Part shown: piece after piece, positions 1 to 5,893 of the stretch
How the letters are laid out: each line of letters begins with the position of its first letter
How positions within the stretch are numbered: position 1 is the stretch's first letter
Assembly: GCA_016215085.1 (NCBI GenBank)
Contig: JACRMD010000121.1
Span: 1-7,024 of the forward strand
DNA: 7,024 bases
Direction: 5' to 3'
Origin: Solirubrobacterales bacterium
GTDB taxonomy: Bacteria; Actinomycetota; Thermoleophilia; Solirubrobacterales; Solirubrobacteraceae
Notes under the pieces: generated by a model
Told to the model about the DNA's origin: nothing
The model's input: only the letters and a program-made list of their open reading frames with translations
Databases searched by the model: none
Program-made: the position numbers and the translations under genes

Positions 1-1
1 C

Positions 2-46
2 GTCGAGGACGACGGCGACGCCCCGGCCGCGGCCGAGTCCGCCTGA
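2..46 (+). CDS. 3' end of an unidentified CDS (acidic, Ala-rich C-terminal tail)
   Basis: Only the last 14 codons and a TGA stop are inside the window. They read VEDDGDAPAAAESA, an acidic, alanine-rich tail typical of disordered C-termini in high-GC bacteria, and too short to identify the protein. The reading is supported by its G/C-ending codons and by its stop (44-46) falling exactly where the next gene, nudC, seems to begin. This suggests an operon in which the upstream gene is translated just before nudC. The nudC frame is also open back to the window edge, so an extended nudC overlapping this tail cannot be excluded. Confidence 0.45.
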   Translation, partial: VEDDGDAPAAAESA

Positions 47-915
47 CCGGAGCGGAGCCCATCGCCTTCGCGGGCGCCGCGCTGGACCGCGCGGGCCACG
101 TCCGCGCCGACCCCGCCGCCCTCGAGGCGGCGCGCCGCGACCCGGCCGCCCGCGCCGTGCTGATCGGGCCGGCCTCCGCCGCGACCGACCTCGCGCCGCT
201 CGCCGACCACGACGACGCCGCCGCCGTCTTCCTCGGCCGTGACGCCGAGGGCCCGCTCTTCGCGGTCCGCGCGCCGCGCGACGCGCAGCTGACCGGCCTG
301 CGCGACGCCGCCGCCGCGCTGCCGGCCGAGCACGTCGGCCTGCTGGCCTACGCGAGCGCGATGCTGCACTGGAACCGCTCGGCGCGGTTCTGCGGCCGCT
401 GCGGCGAGCCGACCGAGGCCCGCGAGGGCGGCCACCTGCGCGTGTGCCCCAACGACCACCACCACCATCCGCGCACCGACCCGGTCGTGATCATGCTGGT
501 CACCGACGGCGACCGCGCGCTGCTGGGCCGCCAGCCGCCGTGGCCCGCGGGCCGCTACAGCGCGCTGGCCGGGTTCGTCGAGCCGGGGGAGGCCCTGGAG
601 GCGGCGGTGGCGCGCGAGGTCCGCGAGGAGGCCGGCGTCGACGTGCGCGACGTCCGCTACGTCGCCTCCCAGCCGTGGCCGTTCCCGGCCTCGCTGATGC
701 TCGGCTTCCACGCCGACTACGCCGGCGGCGACGCCGCGCCCCAGGACGACGAGCTCGAGGACGTCCGCTGGTGGACCCGCGAGGAGGTCTCCGCGGCCGC
801 GCGCGAGGACGTCGAGTGGTTCGACGAACGCGCGCAGGGCGCGCTGCTGCTGCCGCCCACGACCGCGATCGCGCGCCTGCTGATCGACCGCTGGCTCGCG
901 GCCCCGAGCGGGTAG
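43..915 (+). CDS. nudC: NADH pyrophosphatase / RNA deNADding Nudix hydrolase NudC
   Basis: NudC-family enzymes hydrolyse NAD(H) to NMN(H) and AMP, and the E. coli enzyme also removes NAD caps from RNA 5' ends. Numbering is from the proposed CTG start (290 aa). An N-terminal NUDIX-like domain carries IAFAGAALDR (about residues 7-16). A zinc-ribbon region follows, with Cys117, Cys120 and Cys135. A full Nudix box begins at Gly177 and matches G-x5-E-x7-REVREEAGV. The NudC hallmark SQPWPFP lies at 209-215. The fourth zinc cysteine is missing: the sequence there is CPNDHHHHPRTDP. Start choice: the first GTG in frame (157) would delete the conserved N-terminal segment. The only near-cognate codon ahead of that segment is CTG 43-45, overlapping the previous gene's TGA as CTGA. 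A start upstream of the window is also possible. The stop is TAG, 11 bases before the next gene, so the two are probably co-transcribed. The family call is firm; the start is not. Confidence 0.9.
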   Translation: MTGAEPIAFAGAALDRAGHVRADPAALEAARRDPAARAVLIGPASAATDLAPLADHDDAAAVFLGRDAEGPLFAVRAPRDAQLTGLRDAAAALPAEHVGLLAYASAMLHWNRSARFCGRCGEPTEAREGGHLRVCPNDHHHHPRTDPVVIMLVTDGDRALLGRQPPWPAGRYSALAGFVEPGEALEAAVAREVREEAGVDVRDVRYVASQPWPFPASLMLGFHADYAGGDAAPQDDELEDVRWWTREEVSAAAREDVEWFDERAQGALLLPPTTAIARLLIDRWLAAPSG

Positions 916-926
916 CTTCCAGGGCG

Positions 927-1187
927 ATGCCGAAGCTGAAGCCGATCCCGTGGCTGCTCGCCCTCGAGCTGGCGATGGTCGCCCGCGACCACTGGGGCCA
1001 GCTCGACCCGCGCGACCGCCGCGAGCTGACCCGCATCGTCTCCAAGAGCAAGGGCCGCCCGGGCAACCTCACCCCGCACGAGCGCACCGAGCTGCGGCGC
1101 ATCGTCTCGCGCCTGGACCTCCCGGGCGCCGGCCGGCGCCTGCTGCCGCTGGCGGGCAAGCACCGCCGCCGCGGCAAGATGTTCTAG
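927..1187 (+). CDS. Small basic protein with two copies of a 14-residue motif (uncharacterised)
   Basis: This 86-residue protein has no function I can name. Its N-terminus has a short hydrophobic stretch (PWLLALELAMV, residues 8-18), too short and interrupted to be a confident membrane segment. The core holds two related 14-residue units, LDPRDRRELTRIVS (26-39) and LTPHERTELRRIVS (48-61), each read as a helix cap followed by a charged helix. They are joined by the basic linker KSKGRPGN. The tail (69-84) is rich in Arg and Lys, so nucleic-acid or ribosome contact is a reasonable guess only. It resembles short hypothetical proteins I recall from Thermoleophilia. Codons are almost all G/C-ending, which favours this strand over the antisense frames. 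AGGG lies very close to the ATG, so the SD is weak and coupling to nudC (stop 11 bases upstream) is likely. The TAG stop shares a CTAG with the convergent methyltransferase stop. Confidence 0.75.
   Translation: MPKLKPIPWLLALELAMVARDHWGQLDPRDRRELTRIVSKSKGRPGNLTPHERTELRRIVSRLDLPGAGRRLLPLAGKHRRRGKMF
1125..1140. repeat. 16-bp perfect palindrome GGCGCCGGCCGGCGCC
   Basis: GGCGCCGGCCGGCGCC equals its own reverse complement. It lies inside the coding sequence of the 86-residue protein, about 45 bases before the convergent stop codons. As RNA it could form a short GC hairpin on either strand. There is no T-run after it, so it does not fit a classical intrinsic terminator. In DNA this GC-rich a palindrome of this size is expected by chance every several kilobases, so a role is unproven. 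Confidence 0.3.
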
Positions 1188-1978
1188 CTCGCGACCGCGA
1201 CGACCTGGAGGTACTCGGCCTCGATCCGCAGGCTGCCGTCGTCGGCGACGTTGTACTCGCCGGCGAGGTCGTCGAGCCGGCGGCGGACCTCGGCGTAGCG
1301 CTCCTCGCCGACCTGGGCGCGCACCGCCTGCATCGCGCCGAAGTTGCGCTCCTGCCAGTCGCGGGCGTCGCCGACCGACGCGAACTCCCACGGCACGACC
1401 CCGCGGAGCACCGCGATCTCCTCGGCGTGGGGCGCCAGGCGGGCGCGGGCGGTGGCCTCGTCGCCCCAGGCGTCCGGGCTCGGGCCGGTGGAGGCCGGCA
1501 GCAGCGAGGCCATGGCCGCGGTGAAGCGGCCGTTGTAGCCGCTGGGCGTCCAGGCGCAGATCCCGACGAGGCCGCCGGGGCGCACGACGCGGAAGGCCTC
1601 GGCGATCGCCACCTCCGGCCGCGGGGCGAAGATGATCCCGAAGACGCTCAGCACGACGTCGAACGCGTCGTCGTCGTAGGGGAGGTCCTCGGCGTCGGCG
1701 ACGTCCCAGCGCACGTCCATGCCGGCCGTTCGCGCCTCGCCGGCCGCGACCAGCTCGGGCGTGAAGTCCGCGGCGGTGACGCTCGCCCCGGCGCGGGCGG
1801 CCGCCACGGCGACGTTGCCGTTGCCCGCCGCGACGTCGAGGACGGCCATCCCCGGGCCGATCGCGCAACCGGCCACGAGCGCCTCGGCGACGCCCTCGAA
1901 GCGCCGCGCGACCTCGGGGTAGTCGCCCATGGCCCAGACGGCCTTCGAGCGCTCCTTCATCGCGTCAAGCTCGTCCAT
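1184..1978 (-). CDS. Class I SAM-dependent methyltransferase (UbiE/Methyltransf_11-like)
   Basis: The 264-residue protein has a Rossmann-fold methyltransferase core. Motif I is VLDVAAGNGN (46-55), the SAM-binding glycine-rich loop. An acidic residue ends strand 2 at Asp71 (VTAADFTPEL), where the ribose hydroxyls are usually held. DAEDLPYDDDAFDVVL (96-110) is the motif II region, and RVVRPGG (130-136) is the usual post-core motif. The substrate cannot be read from sequence: quinone, small-molecule and lipid methyltransferases all share this core. No membrane segment or signal peptide is seen. The start chosen has GGGAGG 10 bases and GGAG 3 bases upstream. An alternative ATG six codons earlier (1996) has GGAGG at 6-base spacing but would overlap the valS start codon. 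The gene is divergent from valS by 16 bp, converges with the 86-residue gene, and has no same-strand neighbour here, so it looks like a single-gene unit. Confidence 0.88.
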   Translation of the reverse strand: MDELDAMKERSKAVWAMGDYPEVARRFEGVAEALVAGCAIGPGMAVLDVAAGNGNVAVAAARAGASVTAADFTPELVAAGEARTAGMDVRWDVADAEDLPYDDDAFDVVLSVFGIIFAPRPEVAIAEAFRVVRPGGLVGICAWTPSGYNGRFTAAMASLLPASTGPSPDAWGDEATARARLAPHAEEIAVLRGVVPWEFASVGDARDWQERNFGAMQAVRAQVGEERYAEVRRRLDDLAGEYNVADDGSLRIEAEYLQVVAVAS

Positions 1979-1983
1979 ACACT
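1978..1983 (+). promoter_or_regulatory. Candidate -10 box for valS (TACACT)
   Basis: TACACT fits the TAnnnT pattern of many actinobacterial -10 elements and ends 11 bases before the valS ATG. No SD sequence precedes that ATG, so a transcript starting a few bases upstream of it, nearly leaderless, is the simplest reading. The box overlaps the last base of the methyltransferase start codon on the other strand. I see no good -35 match. This is a pattern-based call only. Confidence 0.35.
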
Positions 1984-1988
1984 CCGAT

Positions 1989-1994
1989 CCTCCC
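1989..1994 (-). promoter_or_regulatory. Ribosome binding site for the methyltransferase (GGGAGG)
   Basis: On the minus strand GGGAGG lies 10 bases before ATG 1978, with a second GGAG (complement of 1982-1985) 3 bases before it. This supports 1978 as the start. Another GGAGG, inside valS codons, stands 6 bases before the alternative ATG at 1996. The plus-strand complement CCTCCC explains why valS has a pyrimidine-rich leader and no SD of its own. Confidence 0.5.
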
Positions 1995-4517
1995 ATGACG
2001 AGCCTCCGGGACCGCAAGCGCTTCGAGCCGTCCGAGGTGGAGCCGCGCATCGTCGAGCGCTGGCTCTCCTCCGGCATCTTCCACCCCGAGCCCGAGGGCA
2101 CCGCCTCGGGGAACTTCTCCATCGCGGTGCCGCCGCCGAACGTCACCGGCGCGCTGCACATGGGCCATGCGCTCAACGGCTCGGTCCAGGACACGCTGAT
2201 CCGCTACCACCGCATGCTCGGGCAGCGGGCGAAGTGGATCCTGGGCACCGACCACGCCGGCATCGCCACCCAGACCCAGGTGGAGAAGCGCCTGGTCTCG
2301 CTGGGCACCTCGCGCGAGGAGATCGGCCGCGAGGCGTTCATCGAGCGCACGTGGGAGTGGCGCGAGGAGTTCGGCGGCACGATCATCGAGCAGTTCAAGC
2401 GGCTGGGCGCGGGCCTGGACTACGACGAGGAGCGCTTCACGCTCGACGACGGCTACGTGCAGGCCGTCCTGAAGGTCTTCGTCGACCTGTACAACAAGGG
2501 CTGGATCTACCGCGACTACTACATGGTCAACTGGGACCCGGGCAGCGGCTCGGCGATCAGCGACATGGAGGTCGAGGACCGCGAGTGCACCGACACGCTG
2601 TACTCGATCGCCTACCCGCTGGCCGACGGCGGCGGCGAGGTGGTGGTCGCGACGGTGCGCCCGGAGACGATGCTCGCCGACGTCGCGGTCGCGGTGCACC
2701 CCGACGACGACCGCTACAAGCACCTCGTCGGCAAGGAGGTGGTGCTGCCGATCGTCGGCCGCCACCTGCCGGTCATCGCCGACGAGTACGTCAAGACCGA
2801 CTTCGGCACCGGCTGCCTGAAGATCACGCCGGGCCACGACCCCAACGACTTCGAGATCGGGCGCCGCCACAAGCTGCCCGAGATCAGCGCCATCGGCGAG
2901 GACGGGCGCATGACGCACGCCGCCGCGCACTTCGAGGGCATGTCGGTGGCCGAGGCCCAGGAGCACGTCGTCAACGAGCTCGAGCGGCTGGGGCTGATCC
3001 GCGCGCGCGAGCCGTACACGCACACCGTCCCGTACAGCCACCGCTCGGGCGAGCGGATCGAGCCGCTGATCTCGCTGCAGTGGTTCATGCGGATGGACGA
3101 GCTCGCCAAGCCCGCCATGGAGGTCGTGCGCGAGGGGCGGCTGCGCATCCACCCCGAGTCGCAGTCGCGCCGCTACCTCGAGTGGCTGGAGAACATCCGC
3201 CCGTGGTGCATCTCGCGCCAGCTGTGGTGGGGGCACCAGATCCCCGTCTGGTACCGCGGCGAGGAGACCTACTGCGGCGTGCAGCCGCCCGAGGGCGAGG
3301 GCTGGGAGCGCGACCCCGACGTGCTCGACACGTGGTTCAGCTCGGCGCTGTGGCCGTTCGCCACGCTCGGCTGGCCACAGGACACGCCGGAGCTGCGCTC
3401 GTTCTACCCGACCGACGTGCTCTCCACGGCGCGCGACATCCTCTTCCTGTGGGTCGCCCGCATGGTGATGATGGGCATCGAGTTCACGGGCGAGATCCCG
3501 TTCTCCGACGTCTACTGCCACTCGGTGATCCAGGCGCCCGACGGCCGGCGGATGAGCAAGTCGCTGGGCACGGGCATCGACCCCATCGACCTGATCGACC
3601 AGTACGGGGCCGACGCCACCCGCTTCGGGCTGCTGGCGATGTCCTCCACGCAGGACGTGCGGTTCAGCGAGGAGAAGATCGCCCAGGGCTCGGCGCTGGC
3701 CAACAAGCTCTTCAACGCCACCCGCTTCGTGCTGCTCAACGTCGCGCCCGGCTCCGACGCCGGCCCGTCGACCGCGACGGTCGAGGACCGCTGGATCCTG
3801 TCGCGGCTGCAGGCGGCCAAGGCCGACTTCGACGCGCGGATCGCCGACTTCGACTTCGCCAAGGCGGCGCTCGGCCTGTACGACTTCGTCTACGGCGAGC
3901 TGTGCGACTGGTACCTCGAGCTGATCAAGGGCCGGGAGTTCGACGCCGAGCTCAGCGGGCACCTGCTGCACGTGGTCCAGGAGACGCTGGCGCTCGCGCA
4001 CCCGATCATCCCGTTCGTCACCGAGGAGCTGTGGCAGAACGTGCCGGGCGCCGACGGGCTGCTCGCCGAGGCGCGGCGCACGGCGCCCGACGAGGCGCTG
4101 CGCGACCCCGACGCCGAGGACGCGATCGACCGCGTCATCGTGGCCGTCCAGAACGTGCGCTCCTGGCGCGACGCCAGCGGCGTGCGCCCCGGCGACGTCC
4201 TGGAGGCGCGCGTCGAGGGGCTCGAGGGCCTCGTGCCGCTGATCTCGCGGATGGCGCGCCTGCAGGTCGTCGAGGGCGGCGCCGAGCCGGTCGCGACGAT
4301 CCCGGTGCTGGGCGGGCAGGTCGAGCTGCTCACCGGCGTGGACCCGGAGGAGGCCGCGCGCAAGGTCGAGGCCGAGCGCAAGCGGCTGGAGAGCGAGATC
4401 AGGCGCGCCGAGGGCAAGCTCGGCAACGAGGGCTTCGTGGCCAAGGCGCCCGAGGCCGTGGTCGCGGCCGAGCGCGAGAAGCTCGAGCGGCTGCGCGCGG
4501 AGCTGGAGGCGCTGTGA
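1995..4517 (+). CDS. valS: Valyl-tRNA synthetase
   Basis: This cytoplasmic class I enzyme attaches valine to tRNA-Val with ATP. The 840-residue length is at the compact end of the bacterial range, and all landmarks are present. The HIGH motif appears as HMGH (55-58) in PPPNVTGALHMGH, followed by GTDHAGIATQ (84-93), typical of ValRS. The CP1 editing domain, which clears Thr-tRNA-Val, includes ATVRPETMLAD (219-229) and FGTGCLKITPGHDPNDF (about 270-286). WCISRQLWWGHQIPVW (404-419) and DTWFSSALWPF (446-456) lead to the KMSKS loop, here RMSKS (519-523). An anticodon-binding helical domain follows, then the C-terminal coiled-coil arm (about 783-840) specific to ValRS. The start is MTSLRDRKRFEP; an in-frame ATG at 1929 would overlap the divergent gene and add residues unlike the family. 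There is no SD. The stop overlaps folC by four bases (GTGA), so folC is translationally coupled. Confidence 0.98.
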   Translation: MTSLRDRKRFEPSEVEPRIVERWLSSGIFHPEPEGTASGNFSIAVPPPNVTGALHMGHALNGSVQDTLIRYHRMLGQRAKWILGTDHAGIATQTQVEKRLVSLGTSREEIGREAFIERTWEWREEFGGTIIEQFKRLGAGLDYDEERFTLDDGYVQAVLKVFVDLYNKGWIYRDYYMVNWDPGSGSAISDMEVEDRECTDTLYSIAYPLADGGGEVVVATVRPETMLADVAVAVHPDDDRYKHLVGKEVVLPIVGRHLPVIADEYVKTDFGTGCLKITPGHDPNDFEIGRRHKLPEISAIGEDGRMTHAAAHFEGMSVAEAQEHVVNELERLGLIRAREPYTHTVPYSHRSGERIEPLISLQWFMRMDELAKPAMEVVREGRLRIHPESQSRRYLEWLENIRPWCISRQLWWGHQIPVWYRGEETYCGVQPPEGEGWERDPDVLDTWFSSALWPFATLGWPQDTPELRSFYPTDVLSTARDILFLWVARMVMMGIEFTGEIPFSDVYCHSVIQAPDGRRMSKSLGTGIDPIDLIDQYGADATRFGLLAMSSTQDVRFSEEKIAQGSALANKLFNATRFVLLNVAPGSDAGPSTATVEDRWILSRLQAAKADFDARIADFDFAKAALGLYDFVYGELCDWYLELIKGREFDAELSGHLLHVVQETLALAHPIIPFVTEELWQNVPGADGLLAEARRTAPDEALRDPDAEDAIDRVIVAVQNVRSWRDASGVRPGDVLEARVEGLEGLVPLISRMARLQVVEGGAEPVATIPVLGGQVELLTGVDPEEAARKVEAERKRLESEIRRAEGKLGNEGFVAKAPEAVVAAEREKLERLRAELEAL
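4505..4509 (+). promoter_or_regulatory. Ribosome binding site for folC (GGAGG inside valS)
   Basis: GGAGG lies in the last codons of valS, 4 bases before GTG 4514. It fixes folC's GTG as the start and supports translation by ribosomes finishing valS. Confidence 0.65.
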
Positions 4518-5740
4518 GCTACGAGGAGGCCGAGCGGCTCCTCCTCTCGCTCGAGCTCTTCGGCATGCGGTTCGGCCTGGACCGCATGCGCCGGCTGCTC
4601 ACCGTGCTGGGCTCGCCGCACAAGCGGTTCGCCGCGGTCCACGTCGTCGGCACCAACGGCAAGTCCTCGACGGTCCGCATGACCGCCGCGATCCTGCGCC
4701 GCCACGGCCTGCGCACCGGTGCCTACCTCTCGCCGCACCTCGTCTCGTTCGCCGAGCGCGTGCGCATCGACGACCAGGACGCCGGGCCCGAGGCGTTCGC
4801 GGCGGCGGTCGAGCGCGCGGCACGGGCGGCGGCGAAGGTCGACCGCACGCTGGAGGAGGGCGACCGCGTCACGCAGTTCGAGCTGCTGACCGCCGCGGCG
4901 TTCGACCTCTTCGCGCGCGAGCGCTGCGACGTCGCCGTGGTCGAGGCCGGCCTGGGCGGCCGCTACGACGCCACCAACGTGCTCGACGCGCCGGTCGCGG
5001 TGCTCACGAACGTCGGCCTCGAGCACACGCGCTGGCTCGGGCCGACCGTCGCCGACATCGCGGGCGAGAAGCTGGCCGTCGTGCGCCCCGGCGCGACGCT
5101 GGTCGTCGGCGCCGGCCTGCACCCCGACGCGGCGCGGCTGGCCCGCGAGACGCCCGCCGCCCGCGTCGTCGAGGCCCCCGCCGACCCGGGCCTGCCGCTG
5201 CTGGCCCGCGGCGCCTTCCAGCGGCGCAACTTCGCGCTGGCGATGGAGGCCGCCCGCGCGCACCTCGGCGCGCTCGACGGCGAGGCGGTGCGGGCCGCGG
5301 CGGCGGAGACGCTCGTGCCCGGGCGCCTGGAGCAGGTGGGGGAGCGGCCGGACACGTTCCTCGACGGCGCGCACAACCCCGGCGGGATGGCGGCGCTGAC
5401 CGAGGCGCTGCCCGACGTCGCGCAGGGCCGGCGCACCGTCGCCTGCGTGGCGATCCTCGACGACAAGGACGCCGCGGAGATGCTGCGCGCGCTGCTGGCC
5501 CACTGCGACGCCGCGGTCGTGACGCGCACGGCCAACCCGCGTGCCCTGTCGCCCGGGACGCTGCTGTCGCTGTGCCGCCAGCTGGGCTTCGACGCCGTCG
5601 AGGCGGTCGGCGACCCGCGGGCCGCGCTGGAGCGCGCGCGCGACCTGGCGGGCCCCGACGGGGTCGCCCTGGCCACCGGCTCGATCTACCTCATCGCCGA
5701 CCTCATCCGCCCTGCGGGGCGGGCCCGGAGCACGCTGTGA
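4514..5740 (+). CDS. folC: Folylpolyglutamate synthase / dihydrofolate synthase
   Basis: FolC adds glutamate to dihydropteroate and to folates, using ATP in a Mur-ligase-like reaction; many bacterial versions do both steps. The 408-residue protein is close to, slightly below, the usual 420-450. Motifs in order: P-loop GTNGKSS (46-52, with Ser where Gly is frequent), SPHLVSFAERV (73-83), TQFELLTAAAF (120-130), the folate/Mur signature EAGLGGRYDATNV (144-156), TNVGLEH (165-171), IAGEKLAVVRPG (182-193) with Lys186 at the position of the carbamylated lysine, PGRLEQV (269-275), and LDGAHNPGG (283-291) opening the C-terminal domain. The call is FolC rather than a Mur ligase because of size and the SPHL signature. 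Whether it is bifunctional cannot be decided here. GTG start and TGA stop are each shared with a neighbour through GTGA overlaps (valS upstream, the 39-residue gene downstream), so these genes are read as one operon. Confidence 0.96.
   Translation: MSYEEAERLLLSLELFGMRFGLDRMRRLLTVLGSPHKRFAAVHVVGTNGKSSTVRMTAAILRRHGLRTGAYLSPHLVSFAERVRIDDQDAGPEAFAAAVERAARAAAKVDRTLEEGDRVTQFELLTAAAFDLFARERCDVAVVEAGLGGRYDATNVLDAPVAVLTNVGLEHTRWLGPTVADIAGEKLAVVRPGATLVVGAGLHPDAARLARETPAARVVEAPADPGLPLLARGAFQRRNFALAMEAARAHLGALDGEAVRAAAAETLVPGRLEQVGERPDTFLDGAHNPGGMAALTEALPDVAQGRRTVACVAILDDKDAAEMLRALLAHCDAAVVTRTANPRALSPGTLLSLCRQLGFDAVEAVGDPRAALERARDLAGPDGVALATGSIYLIADLIRPAGRARSTL
5727..5730 (+). promoter_or_regulatory. Ribosome binding site for the 39-residue membrane protein gene (GGAG)
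   Basis: GGAG lies within the last folC codons, 6 bases before GTG 5737. The near-ideal spacing is a main reason to accept this very short gene as real. Confidence 0.5.
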
Positions 5741-5856
5741 CGGACGACGACGGCCCCAGCGTCCTGGCGATGGTCGCCGCCGTCGCGATCATCGTGGCGC
5801 TGGTGATCTTGGTCTTCTTCGGGATCGGGTACGGCTTCGGGCGCCTCTTCCTCTGA
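5737..5856 (+). CDS. 39-residue single-pass membrane protein (uncharacterised)
   Basis: A short gene starts with GTG inside the folC stop (GTGA) and ends at TGA 5854-5856. The product has an acidic N-terminus (MTDDDGPS), one long hydrophobic segment (about residues 9-30: VLAMVAAVAIIVALVILVFF plus GI) and a short tail, GYGFGRLFL, with one Arg. The charge layout suggests the acidic end outside and the Arg end in the cytoplasm, as an inference from the positive-inside rule. There is no cleavage site, so it should stay anchored. Evidence that it is a gene: SD GGAG at 6-base spacing, translational coupling, and an uninterrupted apolar block ending at a stop. No enzymatic function can be assigned. 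In actinobacteria such as Mycobacterium and Streptomyces, the slot after folC holds a DUF4233 membrane protein of roughly 120 residues. This is far shorter and not evidently its homologue. Confidence 0.7.
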   Translation: MTDDDGPSVLAMVAAVAIIVALVILVFFGIGYGFGRLFL

Positions 5857-5859
5857 GAC

Positions 5860-5871
5860 GTCCGCCCGGAC
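5860..5871. repeat. 12-bp palindrome GTCCGCCCGGAC (imperfect centre)
   Basis: GTCCG and CGGAC form a 5-bp inverted repeat around a 2-base centre, just after the 39-residue gene and ahead of the candidate -10 box of the zinc-ribbon gene. It could be a weak hairpin or an operator-like site in the -35 region. It has no T-run and is short enough to be chance. Confidence 0.2.
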
Positions 5872-5878
5872 CACCCCC

Positions 5879-5884
5879 TACGAT
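5879..5884 (+). promoter_or_regulatory. Candidate -10 box for the zinc-ribbon gene (TACGAT)
   Basis: TACGAT fits TAnnnT and ends 9 bases before ATG 5894, a spacing that would put the transcript start within a few bases of the start codon. The gene has no SD sequence (the bases before ATG are TTCGTCGCCC), which agrees with a nearly leaderless mRNA. No convincing -35 is visible. Confidence 0.4.
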
Positions 5885-5893
5885 TCGTCGCCC

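Noticed and set aside
457..468. Four-histidine run as an engineered tag or frameshift artefact
   Set aside because: The frame continues correctly into the conserved PRTDP motif and the Nudix box, and the run is internal and short, so it looks natural.
1929..1994. Earlier valS start at ATG 1929
   Set aside because: It would add 22 residues unlike ValRS N-termini and overlap the methyltransferase coding region; no SD precedes it.
1979..1994. T-box riboswitch or leader attenuator for valS
   Set aside because: Only 16 bases separate valS from the divergent start codon and no T-box sequence or stem is visible, so there is no dedicated leader.
1979..2194. N-terminal extension of the methyltransferase to 336 residues
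   Set aside because: The extra 72 residues read antisense through the conserved valS N-terminus and HMGH region and look nothing like a methyltransferase; the SD upstream of 1978 supports the shorter form.
1965..4001. 678-codon open frame antisense to valS
   Set aside because: valS is unambiguous by motifs along its whole length. The antisense frame gives low-complexity Arg/Val/Asp/Leu-rich sequence with no domain and is open only because stop codons are rare in this GC-rich DNA.
950..4513. Upstream part of a 1596-codon plus-strand open frame that runs into folC
   Set aside because: Before GTG 4514 it is a shadow frame through the 86-residue gene, the methyltransferase locus and valS, rich in Arg, Ala and Gly. 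Only the folC part has family motifs, an SD and a start.
3890..5503. 537-codon minus-strand open frame across the valS end and folC
   Set aside because: Low-complexity translation, no recognisable motif, and lying opposite two well-supported genes.
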